From contig JAFAYN010000583.1 in assembly GCA_019240375.1 (NCBI GenBank), positions 1 to 14,049 on the forward strand: 14,049 nucleotides of DNA. Direction: 5' to 3'. This stretch comes from Gemmatimonadota bacterium (GTDB lineage: Bacteria > Gemmatimonadota > Gemmatimonadetes > Longimicrobiales > Longimicrobiaceae). This document shows, in pieces, positions 1 to 7,086 of this stretch. The notes under the pieces are model-generated. The model worked only from the letters and a program-made list of their open reading frames with translations. It had not been told where the DNA came from and ran no database searches. The position numbers were made by a program, and so were the translations under genes. Within the stretch, counting starts at the first letter, position 1. Every line of letters starts with the position of its first letter.

Positions 1-433
1 CCGCGGCCACCCGGGCGTGACCCCAGCGGTGCACGGCGGCGTTCCGGGCGGGCGGCGCGCTGGCGTGGTCCCGCGCCAGCACGGGGACGCCCGACGTGGC
101 CAGGGCGCGGGCGTGCAGGGGGAAGGCCAGCCCGCCCAGGTGGATCACCTCCGGCTTCAGCACCGCGGCGGCGCGGGCCAGGCGGAGGGGGAGGACGCCG
201 GCCGGGCCACGGGTGCCGGGGACACGGGCGATCCGGGGCTCGGCGACGAAGCGGAAGGTCACCCCGTCGCGCTCCACCACAGCGTCCGCGTGCGCCGCCT
301 GGAGAACCACCACCTCGGCCCCCGCGCGGCTCACCGCCCGCGCCACCGCGGGGAGGGTGGGCCACGCTTCCAGCAGCTCTTCCCCGCCCCGCCGACGCGG
401 GTCGAGCGCGCACCCCACCTGGAGCACGCGCAC
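1..433 (-). CDS. GT4-type glycosyltransferase, N-terminal part (runs off the left edge)
   Basis: Probably adds one sugar to the lipid-linked repeat unit on the cytoplasmic face of the inner membrane. Reading the minus strand from a GTG at 433 gives 144 codons with no stop before the window ends. The product opens with MRVLQVG, the first beta strand of GT-B enzymes, then a glycine-rich turn (RRGGEE, residues 14-19) and a helix. KPEVIHLGG (residues 93-101) is the usual D/EVIH-type strand of family 4 enzymes, followed by VPVLARDHAS (117-126). The C-terminal nucleotide-sugar half lies outside the window, so donor and acceptor cannot be judged. GTG 433 is the first possible start: a stop codon (442-440, which ends the preceding gene) lies three codons upstream in the same frame. 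The GTG at 427 is possible but would cut into the first strand. No good ribosome-binding site is visible, so translation probably relies on reinitiation. It is the last visible gene of the minus-strand operon. Confidence 0.8.
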   Translation of the reverse strand, partial: MRVLQVGCALDPRRRGGEELLEAWPTLPAVARAVSRAGAEVVVLQAAHADAVVERDGVTFRFVAEPRIARVPGTRGPAGVLPLRLARAAAVLKPEVIHLGGLAFPLHARALATSGVPVLARDHASAPPARNAAVHRWGHARVAA

Positions 434-439
434 GGCCGG

Positions 440-1618
440 TCAGCTCCCCGCCAGGGCGAGGACCGGCTCGGCAGCGGAGGCCTGCCGGGCGAGCATGCGG
501 ACGATCTCGCGCAGGAGCCCCTCGCGGAACACCGGCGCGGCGAAGCGCTCGGCGTTGCGGCGCAGCGCCTCCTCGCTCGGCGACATCCCGTCCAGGTGCA
601 CCAGGGCGGCGGCGAGCGCTTCCGCGGTCGGCTCGGAAAAGAACACGCCCGTGTCCTCGGACCTCTCGTCGCCGCACCACTCCTCCACCTCCCCCGCCCG
701 GTTCACCCGCGGCCCGCACACGCTGTCCAGCAGCCCGCCCTCCGCCAGGGCGACGACGGGGGCGCCGGCGGCCTGCGCCTCCACGGCGGTGATCCCGAAG
801 TCCTCCACCCCCGGGAAAAGGAAGGCGCGGCAGCGGCGGTACAGGTCGGCCACCTCCTCGTCGGAGACGCGCCCCAGGAAGGTGACTTCCGGGCCGGCGA
901 TCCGGCGCAGGCTCGCGGCCTCCGGCCCGTCCCCGGCCACCACCAGGCGGCGTCCCAGCAGGGTGCAGGCCCGCACCGCCAGCGCCACGCGCTTGTACGG
1001 GACCAGCGCGCTCACCACCAGGTAGAAGTCCTCAGGGGCGCGGGGGGCGCGGAAGCGGGCGGTGTCCACCGGGGGGTGGACCACGGCGGCGTCGCGCCCG
1101 TAGCTCCGGCGGATCCGATCGCGCACGTGCGAGGAGTTGGCGACGAAGGCGTCCACCCGCGCGGTGGTGGCGGCGTCCCAGCGGCGGAGCGTCCCCGCGA
1201 CCGGGGCGGCGAGCCCGCGGAAGAGGCGCCGGTAGCCGCCGTCGAAGTAGGAGTCGAACTGGTCCCACACGTAGCGCATGGGGGTGTGGCAGTAGCAGAG
1301 GTGCGGCGCCCCCCCGGTGCGGACCGCCTTGGCGACGCAGTGGCTGCTGGACAGCACCAGGTCGAAGCCGCGGATGCGGAGCGACTCCACCGCCAGTGGG
1401 AAGACCGGGAGGTAGCCGCGGAAGCCCCGGCGGGCGAAGGGGGCCTTCGCCAGCGCAGAGGTGTGGATCGGCCGCTCCTCGATCTTTTCCGAGACTGAGC
1501 CGGGGACGTGGAAGAGCGTGAAGATCTCCGCGCCGGGGAACAGGTCGAGCATGGCCTCCAGCACCCGCTCGCCGCCGCGCATCCCGGTCAGCCAGTCGTG
1601 GACTATGGCGACGCGCAT
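440..1618 (-). CDS. GT4 glycosyltransferase, WbaZ-like
   Basis: A retaining GT-B glycosyltransferase expected to transfer a sugar from a nucleotide donor (mannose-type donors in the WbaZ-like group) to the growing lipid-linked oligosaccharide. The 392-residue product starts MRVAIVHDWLTG. It carries the group's characteristic LCYCHTPMRYVWD segment (residues 107-119), a second Rossmann half from about residue 197 (SALVPYKR, VVAGDGPE), and the family 4 E-x7-E motif at E272 and E280. Length is normal. Two adjacent ATGs exist (1621 and 1618); I chose 1618 because GGAGG lies six bases upstream of it and only three from the other. The upstream glycosyltransferase stop overlaps this start (TGATG). 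Oddity: residues 301-323, an acidic stretch with two cysteines, look inserted between the GG..DSV segment and TGVFF, which are normally close together. The family call is secure; the sugar is not. Confidence 0.93.
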   Translation of the reverse strand: MRVAIVHDWLTGMRGGERVLEAMLDLFPGAEIFTLFHVPGSVSEKIEERPIHTSALAKAPFARRGFRGYLPVFPLAVESLRIRGFDLVLSSSHCVAKAVRTGGAPHLCYCHTPMRYVWDQFDSYFDGGYRRLFRGLAAPVAGTLRRWDAATTARVDAFVANSSHVRDRIRRSYGRDAAVVHPPVDTARFRAPRAPEDFYLVVSALVPYKRVALAVRACTLLGRRLVVAGDGPEAASLRRIAGPEVTFLGRVSDEEVADLYRRCRAFLFPGVEDFGITAVEAQAAGAPVVALAEGGLLDSVCGPRVNRAGEVEEWCGDERSEDTGVFFSEPTAEALAAALVHLDGMSPSEEALRRNAERFAAPVFREGLLREIVRMLARQASAAEPVLALAGS

Positions 1619-2700
1619 CATCGGCCTCCGCTCCGGCGCTCGATCCCGGCGGCCTCGCAAGCCTCGCGGATCGTTTCCGCGGCGGTGTCCCACCGGTAGC
1701 GGGCGGTGAGCGCCGCGCCCTCCGTCGCGCGCCGCCCGTGGGCGACCAGAGGGAGGAGCGCGTCCACCCAGGCGTCGGGGTCCAGCGGGACGATGCGCCC
1801 CCCGTCGCCCAGCACCTCGGCGGCGGCGCCGTAGTCGGCCACCACGGCGGGGGTGCCGCACGCCATCGCCTCCAGCGGCGGCCGGCCGAACCCCTCGGCC
1901 CGGGAGGGGAAGCAGAGCACCCCGGCGGCGGTGTACAGGGCGTGCAGCTCGGCGTCGTCCACCCGCCCCAGCACCCGCACGTCCACGTCGGCGGGCCACC
2001 CCTCGGCCGCGGTGAACAGGTGCGGCGCCGGCTCGCCGACCACCACCAGCGGGGGCGGGTCGCCCGCGCGCTCCCGCCAGCGGCGCAGCACCCGCCCCAG
2101 GAAGGGGAGGTTCTTGCGCGGGTCCCCCGCACCCACCGTCAGCAGGAAGGGGCCGTGAAGGCCGCGCGCCTCCCTCACCCGCTCCACCTCTTCCGATGTG
2201 GCGGGGCGGTGGAAGGGCTCGATCCCCTGCGGCGCGACCACCACCCGCCCCGGCGCCACCCCCAGCGTGCGGGTGATTTCCCGCCGCGACCACTCCGACA
2301 CGGTGACCACGCGCGATGCCCGCGGCGCGGCGCAGCGGAGCACGGCGCGGCGCCAGGTGCGGAAGCCGCGCGAGAACCAGCGCGGGTGGGTGAGGGGGAG
2401 GACGTCGTGGACGACCAGGACGTCGCCCGCCGAGGTCAGCGGTGCGGTCCCGGCCATGTGGAGCACGGTGTCGACCCCGGCGGCGCGCACCTGCCCCGGA
2501 AGCTCCACCTGCTCCCAGGCGTGCCCCGTCAGCCGGCCGCGCACCACCCGCGTGGTGGCGGGGAGACCGGCCGGCGGCTCCACGCCGCCCGGGAGGAAGA
2601 GGGTGGCGTCGGCCAGGAGCCGGTCCGCCACCTCCAGCGCGAACCGCTGCACCCCGGTCACCCGGGCCGCGTAGAAGCGCCCGTTCACGCCCAGTCTCAT
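1618..2700 (-). CDS. GT4 glycosyltransferase, MtfB-like
   Basis: A cytoplasmic GT-B glycosyltransferase that probably extends the repeat unit. MtfB-like enzymes are often mannosyl- or rhamnosyltransferases; that is family knowledge, not shown here. The 360-residue protein begins MRLGVNGRFY and has the GVQRFALEV helix (16-24) that marks this group, a VVHDVLPL strand-loop (97-104), VVTVSEWSRREI (131-142) at the domain linker, GAGDPRKN (190-197) opening the second half, and E-x7-E at E269/E277 within EGFGRPPLEAM. Length is typical. The ATG at 2700 has GGAGG four bases upstream and overlaps the stop of the polymerase gene as ATGA. Its own stop touches the start of the next glycosyltransferase. 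Donor and acceptor are unknown. Confidence 0.93.
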   Translation of the reverse strand: MRLGVNGRFYAARVTGVQRFALEVADRLLADATLFLPGGVEPPAGLPATTRVVRGRLTGHAWEQVELPGQVRAAGVDTVLHMAGTAPLTSAGDVLVVHDVLPLTHPRWFSRGFRTWRRAVLRCAAPRASRVVTVSEWSRREITRTLGVAPGRVVVAPQGIEPFHRPATSEEVERVREARGLHGPFLLTVGAGDPRKNLPFLGRVLRRWRERAGDPPPLVVVGEPAPHLFTAAEGWPADVDVRVLGRVDDAELHALYTAAGVLCFPSRAEGFGRPPLEAMACGTPAVVADYGAAAEVLGDGGRIVPLDPDAWVDALLPLVAHGRRATEGAALTARYRWDTAAETIREACEAAGIERRSGGR

Positions 2701-4070
2701 GCGTCCTCCACCCGGATCCGTGAGAAGCCCAGCGCCAGCAGCAGCATCACCACCTCGCCCGTGCCGTGGGCGAAGGGCCAGATTCCGAACGATGCGACCC
2801 CCAGCGTGACGAAGGAGCAGAAGAGCGCCAGGCGCAGCCCGCGCTCGCGTGTCGGTCCGGGGCGCCGGGCCTGGCGGAGCAGGACCACGAAGCACACCCC
2901 CAGGAAGGCGGCGAAGGCGATCAGGCCGACGATCCCGGTTTCTGCCGCCATCTGCACGAAGGCGTTGTGCGGGGTGTCCTGGTAGTCCCAGAGCCGGGTG
3001 ACCTGCGCGGCGTACCCCTCCACCTGGTCGGCGAAGCCGCCGGGGCCGACGCCCAGGACCGGGTGCGCCAGGAACATCTGCACGGCGGCGAGGAAGAGTG
3101 CCGCGCGCTGCTCCACCACCCAGTCGCCCAGGGTGCGGGTAAAGGTGTCGCTCAGCATCCCGCCGGAGCCCACCTCCACCAGCAGCGCCCCCACCGCCAG
3201 CGCCCCCCCGATCCGCAGCGCCAGCCGCCCCCGCCCCACCAGCGCCAGCGCCGCCACGGCGGCGACCACCGCCACCCAGCTCGCCCGCGAGAAGGTGGCG
3301 ACCACGCCCAGCCCGATCGCGCCCACCGCCGCGGCATCCGCCAGGCGGGTGAGGCCCCGCGACGCGGACAGGCGGTACACGCCCAGGGGGAGGACCGTCG
3401 CCAGGAAGAGCCCCAGCCCATTGGGCTGCCCGAACCCCAGGTCGGCGCGGTGGAAGGGGGTCCCCCAGCGCGGGAAGTCGCTGGGGATCGTCCCCACCAT
3501 CTGCAGGACGGCGAGCGCCCCGCACACGCCCCCTGCGGCGACAAGCAGGTCCACCAGCGCGCGGCCGAGCCCCGGGTGCTCGGCCAGCTCGTCGGTGCAG
3601 ACGACGAGGAGCCCGGCCAGCACCAGGAAGTTGAGCGTCTCGCGGGCGGACAGGAGCACGTCGTCGGCGAAGAGCGTCGCCAGGAGGAAGGCGCCCAGCA
3701 GCGCCAGGAGCGCGCGCCGGGGGAGGAGCCCGGCGCGGAGCGGGGCGCGGTCCATCCCGCGGCGGAGCGCCCAGGCGAGCACGGCCCCCGCCGCGACCGG
3801 CGCCACTGCGGCGACCCGCGTGTCGCCCGAGGCGTACAGCGCGGGGAGCGGCGCGGCCAGCGCCACCACCAGGGTGGCGCGGAGGAATCCCGCCGCCAGC
3901 AGGGCGACCAGCGCCGCCCCCGCGAGCCCGCCACCCACCAGCGCGAGCGTGGCCCCGTCTCCCGCCGCGCCCGCCAGCGCGAGCGTCGTCCCCACGGCGA
4001 GCGCCGCGGTGGCGCAGAGCGCCAGCACGGCGTCCGCGTCCGTGCGGAGCGGGACGGCGCTCCCCCTCAC
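2697..4070 (-). CDS. O-antigen polymerase/ligase family membrane protein (Wzy-like)
   Basis: An integral inner-membrane protein that most likely polymerises flipped repeat units at the periplasmic face (Wzy role); the same fold also serves WaaL ligases. The 457-residue product is almost wholly hydrophobic, with about ten or more membrane segments. It holds the Wzy_C hallmarks: a membrane-side arginine in SRASWV (261-266), then a periplasmic loop with HPVLGVGPGGF (336-346) and DTPHNAFVQMAAETG (365-379). The open frame extends further upstream, but that part overlaps the preceding glycosyltransferase and has shadow-frame composition. I place the start at GTG 4070, which has GGAGGG a few bases upstream and a GTGA overlap with the preceding stop. 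Polymerase is preferred over ligase because the operon also has Wzx-, Wzc- and Wza-type genes and no other polymerase candidate. Confidence 0.88.
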   Translation of the reverse strand: MRGSAVPLRTDADAVLALCATAALAVGTTLALAGAAGDGATLALVGGGLAGAALVALLAAGFLRATLVVALAAPLPALYASGDTRVAAVAPVAAGAVLAWALRRGMDRAPLRAGLLPRRALLALLGAFLLATLFADDVLLSARETLNFLVLAGLLVVCTDELAEHPGLGRALVDLLVAAGGVCGALAVLQMVGTIPSDFPRWGTPFHRADLGFGQPNGLGLFLATVLPLGVYRLSASRGLTRLADAAAVGAIGLGVVATFSRASWVAVVAAVAALALVGRGRLALRIGGALAVGALLVEVGSGGMLSDTFTRTLGDWVVEQRAALFLAAVQMFLAHPVLGVGPGGFADQVEGYAAQVTRLWDYQDTPHNAFVQMAAETGIVGLIAFAAFLGVCFVVLLRQARRPGPTRERGLRLALFCSFVTLGVASFGIWPFAHGTGEVVMLLLALGFSRIRVEDA

Positions 4071-5185
4071 GACGCCCTCCCCGCGAGGATCTCGCCGTAG
4101 AAGTCCAGCGTGTCCGCGGCGATCCGCTCCTGGGTGAAGCGCTCCGCCACCCGCGCCCGCCCGGCGCACGCCAGCCGGCGGCGGAGGTCCGCGTCGCGTG
4201 ACAGGCGCTCCAGCGCGGAGCGGAGCGCGTGCACGTCGCCCTCGGGGAGGAGGACCCCGGCGTCGCAGACCACGTGGGGGATCTCGCCGGAGCGGGAAGC
4301 GACGACGGGAACGCCGCACGCCATCGCCTCCACCAGGATCCGCCCGAACTGCTCCGCCCAGTTCTTCCGGGTGAGCGAGGGGAGGGCGAGCAGGTCGAGC
4401 GCGGCGAGCCAGGACGGCATTGCCGTGGAAGGGACCTGCCCCTGGAACCGGACCCGCTCCTCCACCCCCAGCTCCCGTGCCAGCAGGGCCAGCCACTCGC
4501 GCTCCGGCCCGTCCCCTGCGACCACCAGCCGGACACCGGGGGTCGCGGCGACCGCCCGCACCAGGAGCCGCACACCCTTTTCCGGGACCAGCCGCCCGCC
4601 GAAGCCGACCAGGATCTCGTCGTCGGCCACGCCCAGGCGCTCTCGCCCGTGGCGGCGCGCCTCCGGTTCGGGGCGGAAGCGCTCCGCGTCCACCCCGAAC
4701 TGCGGGACCACCGCCAGCGGGCCGCGGAAGCCGCCGTCCTGCACCACCCGGGCGGCGGCGGGAGTCCCCGCGATCCCCCCCGCCACCGAGCCGAACACGC
4801 TCCGGCGCAGCGTCCCGAAGGGGGGTGGGAGGCGCTTGTGCAGGTTCTGCCAGGCGAAGAAGAGCGAGGGGATCCCGCGCCGACGGCAGAGGCGGGACGC
4901 CTGGAGCGTCACCGCGCTGTACGGCTCCTCGTCGATGTGCACCAGGTCGGGGCGTACCCGGTCCAGCACCTCCGCCAGCCCGGGGTACAGGTGGAAGTGG
5001 TTGTGGCCGTGCAGCAGGGAGCGCCGGAACTCCACCGTCCCGCCGGTCGCGTCGGCGGCCTCCGCCGGACGGGCGCCCCAGCGCTCCGGCACCACCGCCA
5101 CCACCTCGGCGCCGCGGGCCAGCGCGGCGAGCTTGGTGCGGTACTCGGCCACCACCAGCGCCTTGGACAGGTACAGGACCCTCAT
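4067..5185 (-). CDS. GT4 glycosyltransferase
   Basis: Another GT-B family 4 enzyme, expected to add a sugar to the lipid-linked intermediate in the cytoplasm. The product is 372 residues: MRVLYLSKALVV at the N-terminus, a loop with HNHFHLYPGL (61-70), then PDLVHIDEEPYS (79-90), which in this family lines the cleft. The second domain starts near GFGGRLVPEKG (194-204), with VVAGDGPER (221-229) and the E-x7-E pair E278/E286 in AEQFGRILVEAM. All core motifs are intact. The ATG at 5185 has GGAG about six bases upstream and overlaps the flippase stop as ATGA; its own stop overlaps the polymerase start as GTGA, so it sits between flippase and polymerase in a coupled chain. Donor sugar cannot be read from the sequence. 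Confidence 0.93.
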   Translation of the reverse strand: MRVLYLSKALVVAEYRTKLAALARGAEVVAVVPERWGARPAEAADATGGTVEFRRSLLHGHNHFHLYPGLAEVLDRVRPDLVHIDEEPYSAVTLQASRLCRRRGIPSLFFAWQNLHKRLPPPFGTLRRSVFGSVAGGIAGTPAAARVVQDGGFRGPLAVVPQFGVDAERFRPEPEARRHGRERLGVADDEILVGFGGRLVPEKGVRLLVRAVAATPGVRLVVAGDGPEREWLALLARELGVEERVRFQGQVPSTAMPSWLAALDLLALPSLTRKNWAEQFGRILVEAMACGVPVVASRSGEIPHVVCDAGVLLPEGDVHALRSALERLSRDADLRRRLACAGRARVAERFTQERIAADTLDFYGEILAGRAS

Positions 5186-6426
5186 GGGGCGCTCCGGGCG
5201 CGCAGCAGGAGCACCAGCCCCACCGCCAGCGCGCTTTCCGAGGCCAGGGACACCGCCGCCGCGCCGGCCGCGCCGAAGCGAGGGATGCACACCACGTTCA
5301 GCCCCACGTTCAGGGCGGTGGCGCCCAGGTACAGCGCGGCGGTCCCCCGCATCGCGTCGGCCGCGGCGAGTGCGCCCAGGGCGAACATGTTGACGGCCAG
5401 GGGGACCACCGCCGGGGCGAGGACGGCGAGCAGCGGGACGGCACCGGCGTAGGCGGGGCCGTAGAGCGCGTGGACGATAGGCTCGCGCAGGGCGAACAGC
5501 GTCGCGGCGAGGGGGAGGGCTGCGGCGGCGATCAGCCCCGGGAGGCGCCGGGCGGCCACGCGCCGTGCCGCGCCGCCGCGGGAAAGCTGGGGGAGGAGCG
5601 CGCCGGCCCCCGCCAGAGCAAGCGCCTGGGTGACGTCCAGGAAGCGGTACGCGGCGCCGTAGAGCCCCACCTCCTGCGCCGGCCTCCAGCGGGCGAGGAG
5701 GAGGACGTCCGCGCGGTAATAGAGCGTCGTCGCGACGAAGGCCAGGGCGAAGGGGGCGAGTTGCCGGAGCAGCTTCGCCACTTCGGCCCGCGAGGGGAGC
5801 GCCGGACGCCGCACCTCCGCCGGGGCGGCGCGGAGGAGCCAGGCCAGCGCCGCCGCCTGTCCCAGCACCGGCGCCGCGCACAGCCAGAGCAGGTCGCGCG
5901 TGGCGGCCACCAGCGCGATCCCCGCCCCACCGGAGACGACCCCCAGCAGGGTGCTGGCCTGCGTCCAGACGTGCATCCGCTCCACGCCCTGGAAGTACGC
6001 CGCCAGGTTCTCCACGAAGGCGCCGATCCCGTACCCCGCCCCCAGCAGCGCCGCGGCGGCCAGTACGGGCGGGGGGAAGCCGAGGAGCGGCGTCGCCGCC
6101 AGCGCCAGGAGCATCGCCGCCACCGTCCCCGCCTTGACCAGGTGCGCCGCCGCGACCAGCCCCGGCGCGCGCGACGGGTCCCGCGCCACCTCGCGCACCA
6201 GCAGCGGCTGCATCCCCACCGTGGCGACGATGCTGGCGACCACCGCTACGGCCCCCGCGGTGGCGTACCACCCGAACACCGCGGCGCCCAGCACGCGCGC
6301 CGCCACCACCGCCGAGAGCAGGGTGACGGCGCGCGGGACCGCGTACGCCAGCACCAGCGACGCGGTGTTGGCGGCGAGGAGCCTGCGGCGCGCGGTCCAG
6401 GGGCTCGCCAGGGCGGGGGCGCTCAC
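5182..6426 (-). CDS. Oligosaccharide flippase, Wzx/MATE-like (MOP superfamily)
   Basis: A multi-pass inner-membrane protein that should flip the undecaprenyl-pyrophosphate-linked repeat unit to the periplasm for the Wzy-like protein. At 414 residues it is the usual size for the family. After a short basic N-terminus (TARRRLLAAN) come about 12 hydrophobic segments. Typical flippase pieces are the first-helix region ending VVAARVLGAAVFGWY, the YFQGVERM loop in the first half, and YYRADVLLLARW followed by EVGLYGAAYRFLDV, where the second half repeats the first. Translation starts at GTG 6426, with AGGAGG eight bases upstream inside the end of the sugar transferase gene, leaving only three bases between the two genes. 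No other flippase is present in the minus-strand operon, which supports the Wzx role. Confidence 0.92.
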   Translation of the reverse strand: MSAPALASPWTARRRLLAANTASLVLAYAVPRAVTLLSAVVAARVLGAAVFGWYATAGAVAVVASIVATVGMQPLLVREVARDPSRAPGLVAAAHLVKAGTVAAMLLALAATPLLGFPPPVLAAAALLGAGYGIGAFVENLAAYFQGVERMHVWTQASTLLGVVSGGAGIALVAATRDLLWLCAAPVLGQAAALAWLLRAAPAEVRRPALPSRAEVAKLLRQLAPFALAFVATTLYYRADVLLLARWRPAQEVGLYGAAYRFLDVTQALALAGAGALLPQLSRGGAARRVAARRLPGLIAAAALPLAATLFALREPIVHALYGPAYAGAVPLLAVLAPAVVPLAVNMFALGALAAADAMRGTAALYLGATALNVGLNVVCIPRFGAAGAAAVSLASESALAVGLVLLLRARSAP

Positions 6427-6429
6427 GGC

Positions 6430-7086
6430 TCAGTCCTCCTGGCCGCGGAGCACGACCGGGACCGACCGGAGGAGGATCCGCAGGTCGCTGGTGGTGGATC
6501 GGGTGCGCACGTACGCCAGCTCCAGCCGCGCCCGCTCCGGGTACGACGGGCGCTCCCGCCCACGGCTGGTCCACGCGCCGAAGATCCCGGGGCGGGTGGC
6601 GAGCAGCTCCTCCGCCGCGTCGCCGTAGTGCGCCAGCTCGTCCTCCACCACCGGGCGCGGGCCGACCAGCGACATGCTCCCGCCGAGCACGTTGAAGAGC
6701 TGGGGGAGCTCGTCCACGTGGGTGCGCCGCAGCAGCCTTCCCACCCGGGTGACGCGCGGGTCCTCGTGCAGGCGGAGCTTGAAGCCGTTGCTCAGGTGCC
6801 GCTCCCGGAGCTGCGGGTCGAGCGCGAGCCACAGCTCGGCGCCGTGGGTCATGGTGCGCAGCTTCCAGCAGCGGAACGGGCGCCCGCCCCGCCCCACGCG
6901 CCGGTGCCCGAAGAAGACCGGGCGGCCGGACCCCACCAGCACCAGGAGGGCGCCCAGCAGGAGGAGCGGGAGGGCGAGGAGGAGGAGGAGCGACGCGCCT
7001 GCCACGTCCAGGGCGCGCCGGTACGGCTGCTCGGGCGGGGTGGTCGGGAGCGGGAGCGCCGACGGCTGCGCGAGGTTCACCGCCAT
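6430..7086 (-). CDS. Undecaprenyl-phosphate sugar phosphotransferase (small monotopic PGT)
   Basis: The initiating enzyme of the pathway: it transfers a sugar-1-phosphate from a nucleotide sugar to undecaprenyl phosphate at the inner membrane. The 218-residue protein has one hydrophobic N-terminal segment (31-52, leucine-rich) and then the complete catalytic domain: VFFGHRRVGRGGRPF (57-71), KLRTM (75-79), the Asp-Glu pair D125-E126 in THVDELPQLFNVL, SLVGPRP (139-145) and RPGIFGAW (165-172). It therefore matches the minimal PglC-like form rather than the long WbaP/WcaJ form with extra N-terminal helices. I chose ATG 7086, which has GGAG five bases upstream and gives a 10-base overlap with the Wzc-like gene. 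A GTG at 7080 with a GTGA overlap would shorten the protein by two residues. The sugar (galactose, glucose or an amino sugar) is undetermined. Confidence 0.94.
   Translation of the reverse strand: MAVNLAQPSALPLPTTPPEQPYRRALDVAGASLLLLLALPLLLLGALLVLVGSGRPVFFGHRRVGRGGRPFRCWKLRTMTHGAELWLALDPQLRERHLSNGFKLRLHEDPRVTRVGRLLRRTHVDELPQLFNVLGGSMSLVGPRPVVEDELAHYGDAAEELLATRPGIFGAWTSRGRERPSYPERARLELAYVRTRSTTSDLRILLRSVPVVLRGQED

Noticed and set aside
4071..4496. A longer start for the Wzy-like protein (599 codons)
   Set aside because: The added residues are R/G/P-rich, not membrane-like, and overlap the upstream glycosyltransferase in another frame. GTG 4070 has a good ribosome-binding site and a GTGA overlap.
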